This document shows, in pieces, positions 1-7,832 of a stretch of 64,000 bases of DNA (the stretch's first letter is position 1; each line of letters begins with the position of its first letter). The position numbers and the translations under genes are program-made. Origin of the DNA: Alphaproteobacteria bacterium UBA1303 (GTDB lineage Bacteria > Pseudomonadota > Alphaproteobacteria > Micropepsales > Micropepsaceae); contig DBTZ01000060.1 in the NCBI GenBank assembly GCA_002307315.1, positions 1-64,000 on the forward strand, written 5' to 3'. Below the pieces are notes generated by a model. The model was not told the DNA's origin. It saw only the letters and a list, made by a program, of their open reading frames with translations, and did no database searches.

Positions 1-1774
1 TCGCCGACATCTCTTCCGACGCCGCTGCGTTCTGCTGGGTCACCTTGTCGAGTTGCTGGATCGCCTCGTTGATCTGCGAAGAACCGATATCCTGCTCGCG
101 GCACGCCGCCGAGATTTCCGACACCAGTTCCGCCGTCTTGTGAATGTCCGGCACCAGTTTAACCAGCATCTCGCCCGCCGCCTGCGCCGCCTTGACGGTA
201 TCGCCGGATAGCCCACTGATCTCGGTCGCCGCGGTCTGGCTGCGTTCGGCCAGCTTGCGAACCTCCGAAGCCACCACCGCGAAGCCCTTGCCGTGCTCGC
301 CGGCCCGCGCCGCTTCCACCGCCGCATTCAAGGCCAGCAAATCGGTCTGGCGGGCGATCTCCTGCACGATGGTGATCTTCTCGGCGATGGTCTGCATCGC
401 CGCCACCGCCTTGTTCACCGCATCGCCGCTGGCCTCGGCATCCTTGGCCGACTGCCGCGAGATCTTCTCGGTCTGCGAGGCATTGTCGGCGTTCTGCTTG
501 ATGTTGGCAGCCATTTGTTCCATCGAGGCAGACGCCTCTTCGGCCGCGGCCGCCTGTTCGGTGGCGCCCTGGCTCATCTGCTCCGACGTCGCCGACAGTT
601 CCTGACTGCCCGAGGACACATTGTCGGCGGCGGCGATGGCATCGCCGACCACCCCGCGCAAACGTTCGACCATGTTCTTCAACGCATTGCCGAGCCGGTC
701 TTTATCGGATTGCGGTTTCGGCTCTACCGTCAAATCGCCGCCGGCAATCTTGTCTGCCAATTCGGCACTTTCGCGCAACGCCAGCACCAGCGCTTTTAAA
801 GAAATAATGAGCTGATCGACTTCGGAGCGAGGCCTGGGTTCATAGGACAGATCGCCAAGCTTAATTTGCGCCATAATCGAGGCGATGCGACGGTCGATAT
901 TCACCACTTCGATCAGCGCCTTGCCCATTATGTCTTTATCGGATAACACCTTCGGCTCTTCCGAAACGTCGCCGATCGAAAGTTTGTGCGCCACGACGGC
1001 GCGTTCTTTTAAGGTTTTAGCCAGCGTTTCTACCGAACTGACGACATCCTTGATTTCGTCGTTACTCTTATAGTCGATTTCCTGATCGACATCGCCGATG
1101 GCCATCGCTTCAGCCATCGCACCGATTTTCTTGAGGCCGCCGCTGATCGAGATCATGATCCATGCGGCCATTCCGACGGACAGCACCAGGGCAAGAATTG
1201 CCACGACGATCAGAATGCGCCGAGTGCTTTGCTCGACTTCCTCGGTTGCGGCTTCCTGCTGCTTGAGCGTCGCGGCCGTCAAATCCTCCAAATCGTCCGT
1301 CGCCTTCAGGATCGAGGCGGTAATCGGCGCCATCTGTCCAAGACTGAGCTTTTGTGCCTCGTCGCGTCTGTTAGACAGACTGAGTTCGCGCACCTTGGCA
1401 TCGAGCGGCTTGAACGTCTCCCAATCGTTGCGCAGCGTGCCGAGCTTCTCTTTTTCCTTATCGGTTGCGATTTTTTCGGCCTGCGACAGCTCGGTGTCCA
1501 ATTCGGCGACAAGCGGCATGACCTGCTGTTCGTGGACTTGCGTTTTCTGCATGTCCGTTTCGAGAATAATATCTTTTTCCAACCGTACAATTCGCTGAAT
1601 CGTACTTTCGATTTTGTTGGCGGCCTGCTGCTGCGCCACCGGCCCATCAAGTACGCCGCTGAACATGCCGTTGAGGGTCGACGTGCTGTCTAGGCCAAAG
1701 TACGAAGCGCATAGCAACATGGCTATCGTTATTGCGAAAGCCAAACCAAGTTTCAGTTTGATGGTAAAGCGCAT
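1..1774 (-). CDS. Methyl-accepting chemotaxis protein with poly-HAMP linker, 3' end cut by window edge
   Basis: Membrane chemoreceptor that would relay a periplasmic signal to the CheA/CheW array. At least 591 residues are visible. There is an N-terminal membrane segment (about residues 8-27), a helical periplasmic region of 4HB_MCP type (about 30-184), and a second membrane segment (about 185-208). The linker then carries four HAMP-like units whose conserved G-D-(V/L) motifs fall near residues 228, 269, 308 and 347, spaced 39-41 residues. The signalling hairpin carries the classic tip LLALNAAVEAARAGE (about 475-490). The start is the ATG at 1774, behind a GGAGGGG ribosome site. The gene continues beyond base 1, so a CheR/CheB tether at the C-terminus cannot be judged. 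The ligand is unknown. Confidence 0.95.
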   Translation of the reverse strand, partial: MRFTIKLKLGLAFAITIAMLLCASYFGLDSTSTLNGMFSGVLDGPVAQQQAANKIESTIQRIVRLEKDIILETDMQKTQVHEQQVMPLVAELDTELSQAEKIATDKEKEKLGTLRNDWETFKPLDAKVRELSLSNRRDEAQKLSLGQMAPITASILKATDDLEDLTAATLKQQEAATEEVEQSTRRILIVVAILALVLSVGMAAWIMISISGGLKKIGAMAEAMAIGDVDQEIDYKSNDEIKDVVSSVETLAKTLKERAVVAHKLSIGDVSEEPKVLSDKDIMGKALIEVVNIDRRIASIMAQIKLGDLSYEPRPRSEVDQLIISLKALVLALRESAELADKIAGGDLTVEPKPQSDKDRLGNALKNMVERLRGVVGDAIAAADNVSSGSQELSATSEQMSQGATEQAAAAEEASASMEQMAANIKQNADNASQTEKISRQSAKDAEASGDAVNKAVAAMQTIAEKITIVQEIARQTDLLALNAAVEAARAGEHGKGFAVVASEVRKLAERSQTAATEISGLSGDTVKAAQAAGEMLVKLVPDIHKTAELVSEISAACREQDIGSSQINEAIQQLDKVTQQNAAASEEMSA

Positions 1775-1871
1775 ATTCCCCTCCCAAGGGCTGATGCAAC
1801 GCGTGGGACAAACCCCATAACGGAAATTATCGTCTCGTCGCGAACCGTCCTGCACAGATGTACCCGATACC

Positions 1872-1894
1872 CCGAACGGATCTCATCCGTTCGG
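1872..1894. repeat. Perfect 10-bp inverted repeat upstream of the chemoreceptor
   Basis: CCGAACGGAT and its exact complement are separated by CTC, about 100 bp upstream of the chemoreceptor start. In RNA it would form a 10-bp stem with a 3-base loop. No T-run follows on either strand, so it does not look like an intrinsic terminator. A leader hairpin or an operator is possible. Confidence 0.5.
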
Positions 1895-2303
1895 TCGTTA
1901 CGACAAGAATGCAGCTCGCGGTTCTCCGCAGCCGCACGAACGGAAGAACACCGTATCCTCCGATTTTTTCGGGTGCATGTATCACTCCCTGTATTTCCTC
2001 AAAGGGAGAGATACGCGTACGGAAAGCATTCGGACGGTCGGGTACGTTGCCCGGTTCCGCAGCCCTAAGCCGCCGCACCCCAACCGATCGATGCAAATCC
2101 GCCCCTACGGCATGCCTGACAGCAGCCGGTGCAGACGAATGTTTGCTAAAGTAAAATGCAAACAAACTCATTTTCACGAAGACCTCAATCGATCATGAAA
2201 ATGATTCGGCTTGGAGCCGCTAAAATTTTCTGAATCAATGTCAAGATAATACCTGATTGATAGAGTCAAAAAATTACAGTTAAAATAATTAATTTGTCAT
2301 ATT

Positions 2304-2337
2304 GACTCGTACGAATCACATGAACGAATCATGATTC
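2304..2337. promoter_or_regulatory. Pair of palindromes in the AT-rich island (candidate operator)
   Basis: GACTCGTACGAATC (2304-2317) is a near-perfect palindrome centred on CGTACG. Eight bases later GAATCATGATTC (2326-2337) is a perfect 12-bp palindrome. Both share the GA(A/C)TC half-site, which suggests tandem binding sites for a dimeric regulator. The regulator is unknown. Their position inside the AT-rich island upstream of the chemoreceptor fits a control role, which is inference. Confidence 0.35.
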
Positions 2338-2514
2338 TAAACGAACACTATATACTAGTGGTTGAATTCTGTTGTTTCATGCATATAAAAAAGATTGTAT
2401 TTTACAATTGCAGATTATTACTTTGATTTACTCAATCTCTAGCATTATTGTCTCAAATTGTCGCGATTTCTATTTTTTATTATTTACATCATAAATTTTT
2501 TTACTTTGCGCTTT

Positions 2515-2550
2515 AAAAAAAACGGCATCGCGTTTTCGCGCGACGCCGTT
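2515..2550 (-). terminator. Intrinsic terminator of rnpB
   Basis: On the minus strand a 12-bp stem (arms AACGGCGTCGCG and CGCGATGCCGTT, with one G-U pair) is separated by CGAAAA and followed directly by a run of T. It lies about 50 bp after the 3' end of the RNase P RNA, as expected for its terminator. Confidence 0.85.
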
Positions 2551-2601
2551 CAGGACGGCCGGATCCCGCCCGTCAAAATTGCTCTTGCTGAAAATGAAAA
2601 G

Positions 2602-2987
2602 TGTCAGACGGCCTGTAAGCCGGGTTCTGTCCACCGCTTAAGCGCGGCTGTATGGCCATTCCTCTGGGGCGCCCGTTACCGAACGCCTCGCGCGACCGAC
2701 CCGGACGGCAATCCGAAAAACGCGATACCGCCGTCCCTATTTGGTCTTGCTCCCGGTGGGGCTTGCCATGCCGTTTCCGTTGCCGGACCCGCGGTGCGCT
2801 CTTACCGCACCTTTTCACCCTTGCCGCGCCCGTTCCGCCGAAGCATTGGGGCGTTTGGCGGTTTGTTTTCTGTGGCGCTGTCCCTGGGGTCGCCCCCGGC
2901 GGATGTTATCCGTCACCGCGTTTTCCGTGGAGCCCGGACTTTCCTCCCCCCCTCTCGCGAAGGAGAGCGACCATCCGGCCGTCTGAC
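2602..2987 (-). ncRNA. rnpB: RNase P RNA (bacterial type A)
   Basis: Catalytic RNA of ribonuclease P, which removes the 5' leader from tRNA precursors. The 5' end reads GTCAGACGGCC and the 3' end carries the complementary GGCCGTCTGAC, forming the P1 helix. Just inside the 5' arm is the conserved block GGAGGAAAGTCCGGGCTCC, and before the 3' arm is GGACAGAACCCGGCTTAC. The length of about 386 nt fits the alphaproteobacterial molecule. It begins three bases after the stop codon of the AmpD-type amidase on the same strand, and a terminator follows at 2515-2550. Confidence 0.95.
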
Positions 2988-2990
2988 GCG

Positions 2991-3689
2991 TCAGAGTATG
3001 GCCGCGAGCAGCGCGTTCAGCAAGCCGTCGCATTCCGCATCCCACCGCCCGTCGACCCGGGCTGGGCGGAAATGGCGTTGAAAGGCGGCAACGACCGCCT
3101 TCAGGGGCACGTCGACATCCGGCGGCAGACCGTAGCCGTAGGCGGCAAGGCGGATGGCGGACGAGGCGCCATCGGGGCACGGCACGGCAGCACGCGCCGG
3201 CCACAGCCCGATTCCGCTTTCGGCCAGGCGTTGCCAGGGAAACAACTCGCCGGGATCGGCTTTGCGCATCGGCGCTATGTCGGAATGGCCGACCACGCCT
3301 CTTGCCTGAATGGGATGGCGAGACAGGATACCCCCGGCCAATTCGATCAGGCCGTCGACCTGATCGTCGGAGAATGGTACATAACCGCATTCGTGGCCGG
3401 GGTTGACGAGCTCGATACCGATCGAACGGTCGTTGACCCGCGCCCACCCCGCCCAGAACGACGCGCCGGCATGCCAGGCGCGCTTTTCCTCGGCGACATG
3501 GGCGTAGACGCACCCTTTGGTGTCGATGGTGTAATGCGCCGAAACCTTGGCCGCCGGATCGCACAACCGGTCGATTGCCGCATCCGCCGACGTCATACCG
3601 GTATAGTGCAGCACCAACATGTCTATGGTCGTGCCGCGCGGTCTGTCGTCGAAATTGGGCGAAGACGCAATGACGGTGCGGTGGGACAT
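2991..3689 (-). CDS. N-acetylmuramoyl-L-alanine amidase, AmpD type
   Basis: Zinc amidase of the amidase_2/PGRP fold that cleaves the bond between MurNAc and L-Ala in peptidoglycan or in recycled muropeptides. Family motifs visible are VLHYTG near residue 26, WHAG, and GHSDIAPMRKADPG, which contributes zinc ligands and the catalytic region. The C-terminal 60 residues resemble a peptidoglycan-binding helical domain. No signal peptide is seen, consistent with cytoplasmic recycling. The ATG at 3689 shares a base with the TGA of the upstream ribbon-helix-helix gene (TGATG), so translation is probably coupled. A GTG one codon earlier is possible. The stop lies three bases before rnpB. Confidence 0.9.
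   Translation of the reverse strand: MSHRTVIASSPNFDDRPRGTTIDMLVLHYTGMTSADAAIDRLCDPAAKVSAHYTIDTKGCVYAHVAEEKRAWHAGASFWAGWARVNDRSIGIELVNPGHECGYVPFSDDQVDGLIELAGGILSRHPIQARGVVGHSDIAPMRKADPGELFPWQRLAESGIGLWPARAAVPCPDGASSAIRLAAYGYGLPPDVDVPLKAVVAAFQRHFRPARVDGRWDAECDGLLNALLAAIL
2995..3023 (-). promoter_or_regulatory. Candidate sigma-70-type promoter for rnpB inside the amidase gene
   Basis: On the minus strand TTGCTG (-35-like) and CATACT (-10-like) are separated by exactly 17 bases. The first base of the P1 helix lies 8 bases after the -10 hexamer, where transcription would be expected to begin. Each hexamer is a partial match, so this is suggestive only. Confidence 0.45.
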
Positions 3690-3991
3690 CACAAGAAAAT
3701 CTTGAAGGAAACGGCCTCGCCGTCGGCGCGTTTCAGAAGCAGTTCGGCCCCCTTATCGTGCTCGCCGGCCAGCGCCTCGAACAAACGCAGGCTTTGACGA
3801 ACGACCTCGGCGTAGGACGCGGCCTCGGTGCGTTCCTTCAGGCGCTGCAACCGTTCCATCGCCTGCGGCGGCAGTTCGAGCTGCACCCGCGTAGTGGAAC
3901 GCGGACAGATCCCATCCCCCTCGCCGGCCCCCTCGCCGGCCCCCTCGCAGCCGCAGCCGCGACGATGGCGATGGCGCTCGCGCCCCTCCAT
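3689..3991 (-). CDS. Ribbon-helix-helix-like protein with basic, Cys-containing N-terminus
   Basis: 100 residues. The C-terminal two thirds (from about residue 34) has the beta-strand plus two-helix pattern of CopG/Arc-type DNA-binding proteins, starting with RVQLELPPQAMERLQRLKER. The N-terminus is unusual: a stretch rich in Arg and His, a CGC motif, and a short GAGE repeat encoded by repeated CTCGCCGGCCCC DNA. The ATG directly abuts the TAG of the upstream His/Cys-rich gene and is in the same frame, so the two are separated only by one amber codon. There is no separate ribosome-binding site for this ATG in the usual spacing. Its target is unknown. Regulation of the adjoining metal-binding protein or of the amidase is inference. 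Confidence 0.6.
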   Translation of the reverse strand: MEGRERHRHRRGCGCEGAGEGAGEGDGICPRSTTRVQLELPPQAMERLQRLKERTEAASYAEVVRQSLRLFEALAGEHDKGAELLLKRADGEAVSFKIFL

Positions 3992-4297
3992 CTAGTGACG
4001 ATGCCCGCAGCCGCAACCGTCATGACCGTGCCGATGCGGACCGTGCGGCCCGGTGCCGTCGCATTCGCCGGACTTGTGTTCTTCGCCGTCATGACCGTGG
4101 CCGCCGCAGCAATGCCCCTCCTTGCCGTGACGATGGGGGCCGTGCGGCCCGGTGCCGTCGCACTCGCCGGCCTTATGCTCCTTATTGCCGTGTTCGCCGC
4201 ATCCGCATTGGTGATTTTCTTCGGCCGCCGACGTGTCTGCAGCCTTATCGCCTTTAAAGAAGATTTTGCCCAAAACGGTCTCCCGCCACAGCGCCAT
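3992..4297 (-). CDS. His/Cys/Gly-rich putative metal-binding protein with 33-residue repeats
   Basis: 101 residues with no recognised family. After a 30-residue N-terminus of ordinary composition, the chain becomes rich in His, Cys and Gly (CGCGEHG, HRHG, HCCGGHGH, CGCGHRH). Two copies of a 33-codon unit begin EHK(A/S)GECDGTGPHGPHRHG. Such composition is typical of proteins that bind or store Ni, Co, Zn or Cu ions, but the metal cannot be read from sequence. The start at 4297 is chosen because AGGAG lies 7-8 bases upstream; an earlier in-frame ATG at 4360 lacks this. Its TAG stop is followed without a gap by the in-frame ATG of the ribbon-helix-helix gene. Confidence 0.7.
   Translation of the reverse strand: MALWRETVLGKIFFKGDKAADTSAAEENHQCGCGEHGNKEHKAGECDGTGPHGPHRHGKEGHCCGGHGHDGEEHKSGECDGTGPHGPHRHGHDGCGCGHRH
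3995..4180 (-). repeat. Intragenic 99-bp direct repeat (33 codons), second copy shorter
   Basis: Unit 1 spans 4180-4082 and unit 2 spans 4081-3995 (29 codons, ending at the TAG). The core coding for GECDGTGPHGPHRHG is nearly identical at DNA level, indicating recent duplication within the His/Cys-rich gene. Confidence 0.8.
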
Positions 4298-4490
4298 GAT
4301 ATGCTCCTCATGAAGTTCATTGTACCTAATTATCATCAAATAATCATCACTGGCAAGCAAAAAGATAAGGCGGTGTCTCTGTTTGACTTTTTCCCATCAG
4401 CGCAACGAATTTTGCGGAGCAAATCATTTCAATCATTTGCGTCCACATCTTCGGATTATCGGCCAACCCAGCCCACGGCGACACCTCCGC

Positions 4491-5414
4491 CTACTCAGCA
4501 ACAGCTTCTCGCGCCGGATCGCGCCGGATGAGGCCTACATCGCGCATAGGTGGCGCGCCGAACAGCCGACGGTAATCGCGACTGAACTGCGAGGGGCTCT
4601 CGTAACCGACGCGATAACCGGCATCAGCGGCATCAAGGCCGACGAGCATCAAGCGGCGTGCCTCCTGCAAGCGCAACTGTTTCTGGTATTGCAACGGGCT
4701 GACCGCGGCGATCGCCTTGAAATGGTGATGCAGCGAGGAAACGCTCATACCGACGGTACGGGCTAACGTGTCGATCCGCATCGGTTCGGTATAATGGCGC
4801 TTCATCCAGGCGATCAGCTTGGCGATCGCCTGCCAACGACAGCCGCTGGTCGCCAGATGGTACAATCGGCCGCCCTGCGGCCCCGTGAGCAGGCGGTAGT
4901 GAATCTCGCGTATGATCAGCGGTGCCAGCGCCGGAATATCCCGCGGCGCGCTAAGCAGCGCGGTCAGACGCAAGGCGGCATCAATCAGCGGAACATCGAT
5001 CCGACTGACCGCCATACCGCAATCCGGCGGTGGCGGCGCGCCCTTGGGCGCATCGGCCAAAAGCTCACCGATCAATTTGAGATCGAGTTCCAGCGACAGG
5101 CAAAGAAACGGTCTCGCCGAGGTTGCGCCGATTACCGTCGAGAGCACCGGCAGATCGAACGCAGTCAAAAGATAATGCGACTGATCGTAGACATAGGTGC
5201 GCTTAGCCAAGCGCACCTGCTTCTTGCCCTGAGCAACCAAGGTCAGCGCCGGAGAATAGAACAGCGGCGTCGGAACACTTGATGCATCGCGGCGGCTAAA
5301 GCGTAAACCGGGTATGGGGCTCTGACACAAGCCAGGCACCTTAGCCAATCGGGCGATGCGCACCGCTAGTTCCCGTCGCCTGGTTTCGATCAGGCTGTCG
5401 TTTTGATCCACCAT
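4491..5414 (-). CDS. AraC-family transcriptional regulator
   Basis: 307-residue regulator with an N-terminal AraC-type sensing domain and a C-terminal double helix-turn-helix DNA-binding domain (about residues 205-295, containing RIDTLARTVGMSVSSLHHHF and GYRVGYESPSQFSRDYRRLFG). It belongs to the group with an AraC_N cupin-like domain often found beside oxidoreductase genes. It is transcribed away from the aldo/keto reductase gene, with 147 bp between the two starts, so that reductase is the likely target. The start at 5414 gives the usual family length. The frame stays open upstream but overlaps the reductase gene and is rejected. Confidence 0.9.
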   Translation of the reverse strand: MVDQNDSLIETRRRELAVRIARLAKVPGLCQSPIPGLRFSRRDASSVPTPLFYSPALTLVAQGKKQVRLAKRTYVYDQSHYLLTAFDLPVLSTVIGATSARPFLCLSLELDLKLIGELLADAPKGAPPPPDCGMAVSRIDVPLIDAALRLTALLSAPRDIPALAPLIIREIHYRLLTGPQGGRLYHLATSGCRWQAIAKLIAWMKRHYTEPMRIDTLARTVGMSVSSLHHHFKAIAAVSPLQYQKQLRLQEARRLMLVGLDAADAGYRVGYESPSQFSRDYRRLFGAPPMRDVGLIRRDPAREAVAE

Positions 5415-5561
5415 AGCGACGATTTCTGTCGCAATGGTGAAGCGGAAGCAACCGTATCGCCGAGAGGTTTTGCAGAATCGGGCAAGTCTCTTGCAAGATT
5501 GCGCTATTGCCCGGGGGAAGAACCGGGCGATAAGGCGCCGGTAACGTGAAGGACGATCGCC

Positions 5562-6557
5562 ATGCTCATGCGAAAGAAACTCGGAACGGAAGGATTGGAA
5601 GTCTCGTGCCTCGGCCTCGGCTGCATGGGCATGAGCCACGCCTACGGCGGCGCCGATAAGGCGGAGGCGATCAAGACCCTGCATCGTGCCATCGCGCTCG
5701 GCTGCGATTTTCTCGACACCGCCGAGATGTACGGCCCCTATACCAACGAGGAACTCTTGGGCGAAGCGCTGACAGGCCGGCGCGAAAAGGTCGTCCTGGC
5801 CACCAAGTTCGGCTTCCGCATCGAAAACGGCAAGCGATTGGCCGGCACCAACAGCCGCCCGGCGCACATTCGCGACGTGGTCGAGGCCAGCCTCAAGCGG
5901 CTCAGGACCGACCATATCGATCTGCTCTATCAGCACCGCGTCGACCCGGCGGTGCCGATCGAGGACGTCGCCGGCACGGTGGGCGAACTGATCGCCGCGG
6001 GCAAGGTCCGCTTCTTCGGCCTGTCTGAGGCCGCGCCCGCCACCCTCGAACGCGCCCACAAAACGACGCCGGTCAGCGTCCTGCAAAGCGAATACTCGCT
6101 GTGGGAACGCACTATAGAGGCAAAGGTGCTGCCAACGCTGCGCCGCCTCGGCATCGGCTTGGTGCCGTTCTCGCCCTTAGGCCGCGGCTTTCTCACCGCC
6201 CGGCCAAAGCCAGCCGAAGCCTACGGCGAAAAAGACTTCCGCCGCGCGGGCGATCCCCGCCTGCAGGGCGATAACTTTGCCGCCAACCTCAAGCTGACCG
6301 AGATCGTCCGCACCATTGCCGCCGAACTTGCCGCCTCTCCCGGACAGGTGGCTCTAGCCTGGCTAATGGCGCAAGGCGACGACGTGGTGCCGATTCCCGG
6401 TACACGCACCATTGCGCATTTGGAGGACAATCTCGGCGCGGCCTTGCTGCACCCGACTGACGAACAGATGCGGCGTCTCGACGATGCTCTGCCGCCCGGC
6501 GCCACCGCCGGTCCACGCTATACACCGGCGATGGCGGCGATGGTCGACAAGGGCTGA
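5562..6557 (+). CDS. Aldo/keto reductase
   Basis: 331-residue NADPH-dependent oxidoreductase with a TIM-barrel fold. The catalytic tetrad is present: Asp and Tyr in FLDTAEMYG, Lys in VVLATKFGF, and His in LLYQHRVDP. The C-terminal cofactor loop VVPIPGTRTIAHLEDN is typical of the YajO/YhdN-like group. The substrate is unknown; aldehydes and ketones are usual. The first ATG at 5562 has AAGG upstream, and a second ATG two codons later is an alternative. It lies divergent to the AraC-family gene, which probably controls it. A beta-lactamase remnant follows on the same strand. Confidence 0.93.
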   Translation: MLMRKKLGTEGLEVSCLGLGCMGMSHAYGGADKAEAIKTLHRAIALGCDFLDTAEMYGPYTNEELLGEALTGRREKVVLATKFGFRIENGKRLAGTNSRPAHIRDVVEASLKRLRTDHIDLLYQHRVDPAVPIEDVAGTVGELIAAGKVRFFGLSEAAPATLERAHKTTPVSVLQSEYSLWERTIEAKVLPTLRRLGIGLVPFSPLGRGFLTARPKPAEAYGEKDFRRAGDPRLQGDNFAANLKLTEIVRTIAAELAASPGQVALAWLMAQGDDVVPIPGTRTIAHLEDNLGAALLHPTDEQMRRLDDALPPGATAGPRYTPAMAAMVDKG

Positions 6558-6569
6558 CCCCCTAATGTA

Positions 6570-6833
6570 TTGATCGCCCTGTCCCATCGCCGACTGCAAA
6601 ACTGGATGGAAACCAGCAAGCCGGGTGCCGGACGCCATAAAGCGGGGCTACCGCACAACTGGCGCATCGTCCATAAAACCGGCACCGGCGATCACGGCAC
6701 CAGCAACGACATCGCCCTGGCTCTGCCGCCCGACCGCAAACCGATTCTGGTCGCCGCCTATTATACCGAAGCTGCGGGAAACGAATCCGTATTGGCCGAT
6801 GTCGGCAAAATCGTCGCTCGCCGTTTCGCCTAG
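6570..6833 (+). pseudogene. Remnant of a class A beta-lactamase (C-terminal third)
   Basis: The 87-codon frame encodes only the C-terminal part of a class A serine beta-lactamase. Visible are a RLQNWM helix, AGLPHNW, then VHKTGTGDHGTSNDIALA with the KTG box, and the closing strand ILVAAYYTE. The nucleophile SxxK, SDN and Glu166 regions, which lie earlier in the family, are absent. The nearest upstream coding sequence is the aldo/keto reductase only 12 bases before. No ribosome-binding site is seen. It is therefore a deletion remnant and cannot hydrolyse beta-lactams. Confidence 0.8.
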
Positions 6834-6900
6834 CACACGTCACCGGAAAAGCTTGCCCAGTACGTGTTGCGGGGTGGATGTCGGGGTTTTGCGAAGCGCC

Positions 6901-7605
6901 CTATATTCCCCGTTCGTTTCTGATCTTTTCGTATGCCCCGTTGATCGCCGCGAGCTTGGCGGTGGCAAGCCTGACGAATTCCTCCGGCACGCCGCGGCCG
7001 ATCAACGTGTCGGGATGGTTCTCGCGCACCAGCATGAGATAGGTACGCTTGATCTCGTCGTCGTCGGACGTCTCGTCCACACCGAGTATCGTATACGGAT
7101 CGGCGGCATCGGCCCCAAAATGCGAAGCCCGAATGCGGCGGAATTCGCGCGGAGAAAATCCGAAGATTTCGGCGACGCGGGACAAAAACGCCTCTTCGCC
7201 GGGATGCAACACGTTATCGGCCTTGGCGATCTCGAATAGTCCGTCAAGCACATCTTCAAGCAACGCCGGCTTGCCAGCATAGATTTTAGCGATCTGGTCG
7301 GCATACATCTCGAAGCCGGCGGTGTCGCGCCGGGCCAGATCGAAGAACCGACGGACGTGCCGGCGCTCATCGTCGGGCACCGTGAATACCCGCTCGAAAG
7401 CGTTGATTTCGGCATCCGACACTACACCGTCGGACTGGGCCATCTTGGCGCACAGCGCGATCATCGCCACCGCGAACTGCACATCGGGATCGGCGAACGC
7501 CTTATCGATGAGGAAATGCCCGGCCAACGCCCCCAGCGCCGCGCCAACCGGCCCCGCGAACAACAGGCCGGCCGCTCCGCCACCCAATTTGCCCCAGACA
7601 GACAT
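6901..7605 (-). CDS. djlA: DjlA-like co-chaperone (TerB plus J domain)
   Basis: 234 residues. The order is a short glycine/alanine-rich hydrophobic N-terminus (about 7-35), a TerB-like helical domain (about 40-150) and a C-terminal J domain with its HPD motif at residues 197-199 (RENHPDT). J domains stimulate DnaK ATP hydrolysis; DjlA proteins are usually tethered to the inner membrane by an N-terminal segment. In many alphaproteobacteria djlA lies next to an ampD-type amidase and rnpB. Here about 3.2 kb separates them, holding the metal-binding, AraC, aldo/keto reductase and beta-lactamase remnant genes. Confidence 0.9.
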   Translation of the reverse strand: MSVWGKLGGGAAGLLFAGPVGAALGALAGHFLIDKAFADPDVQFAVAMIALCAKMAQSDGVVSDAEINAFERVFTVPDDERRHVRRFFDLARRDTAGFEMYADQIAKIYAGKPALLEDVLDGLFEIAKADNVLHPGEEAFLSRVAEIFGFSPREFRRIRASHFGADAADPYTILGVDETSDDDEIKRTYLMLVRENHPDTLIGRGVPEEFVRLATAKLAAINGAYEKIRNERGI

Positions 7606-7832
7606 CCGCCCTCAATACAGGCATTTTTGGCGCTTTGCGAACCTTCTTGCTTCCGGCGCAGCCCGTTTCATTGCCTCTTATATCCCCCGGAAGCGACGAA
7701 ATCGCCCCCGCTAAGCCAAAAGGCTATTAACCGGTTGATAGCAAATAAAGTTACCAAATCCTTACCGTGCGTCTTGACGCCGCAGGCCCATCGGGCAACA
7801 CTTTATTAAGCAGGGAAGAGCAGGAGGAGGCC

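Larger units (their letters stand above)
1775..2514. other. Long gene-free region with AT-rich island (about 2190-2520)
   Basis: This stretch between the chemoreceptor start and the rnpB terminator holds no gene that I can support. The part nearest the chemoreceptor has ordinary GC content and includes the 10-bp inverted repeat. From about 2190 to 2520 the composition becomes strikingly AT-rich compared with the GC-rich surroundings. The island contains two adjacent palindromes (see 2304-2337) and many A/T runs. It probably carries the promoter and control region of the chemoreceptor, but no clear -35/-10 pair or riboswitch could be assigned. A residue of transferred DNA is an alternative. 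Confidence 0.55.

Noticed and set aside
1827..2177. 116-codon minus-strand frame upstream of the chemoreceptor
   Set aside because: No recognisable domain, no ribosome site, and open frames exist on both strands; it includes the inverted repeat at 1872-1894.
2331..2426. 31-codon frame in the AT-rich island
   Set aside because: No ribosome site and composition follows the surrounding AT-rich DNA.
2652..3797. 381-codon plus-strand frame
   Set aside because: Covers RNase P RNA and the amidase gene in antisense; clearly a shadow.
3992..3994. Recoding of TAG as an amino acid in this organism
   Set aside because: TAG ends other well-identified genes here, such as glnD, trpS and prs, so a reassigned code is not supported. 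Local readthrough remains possible.
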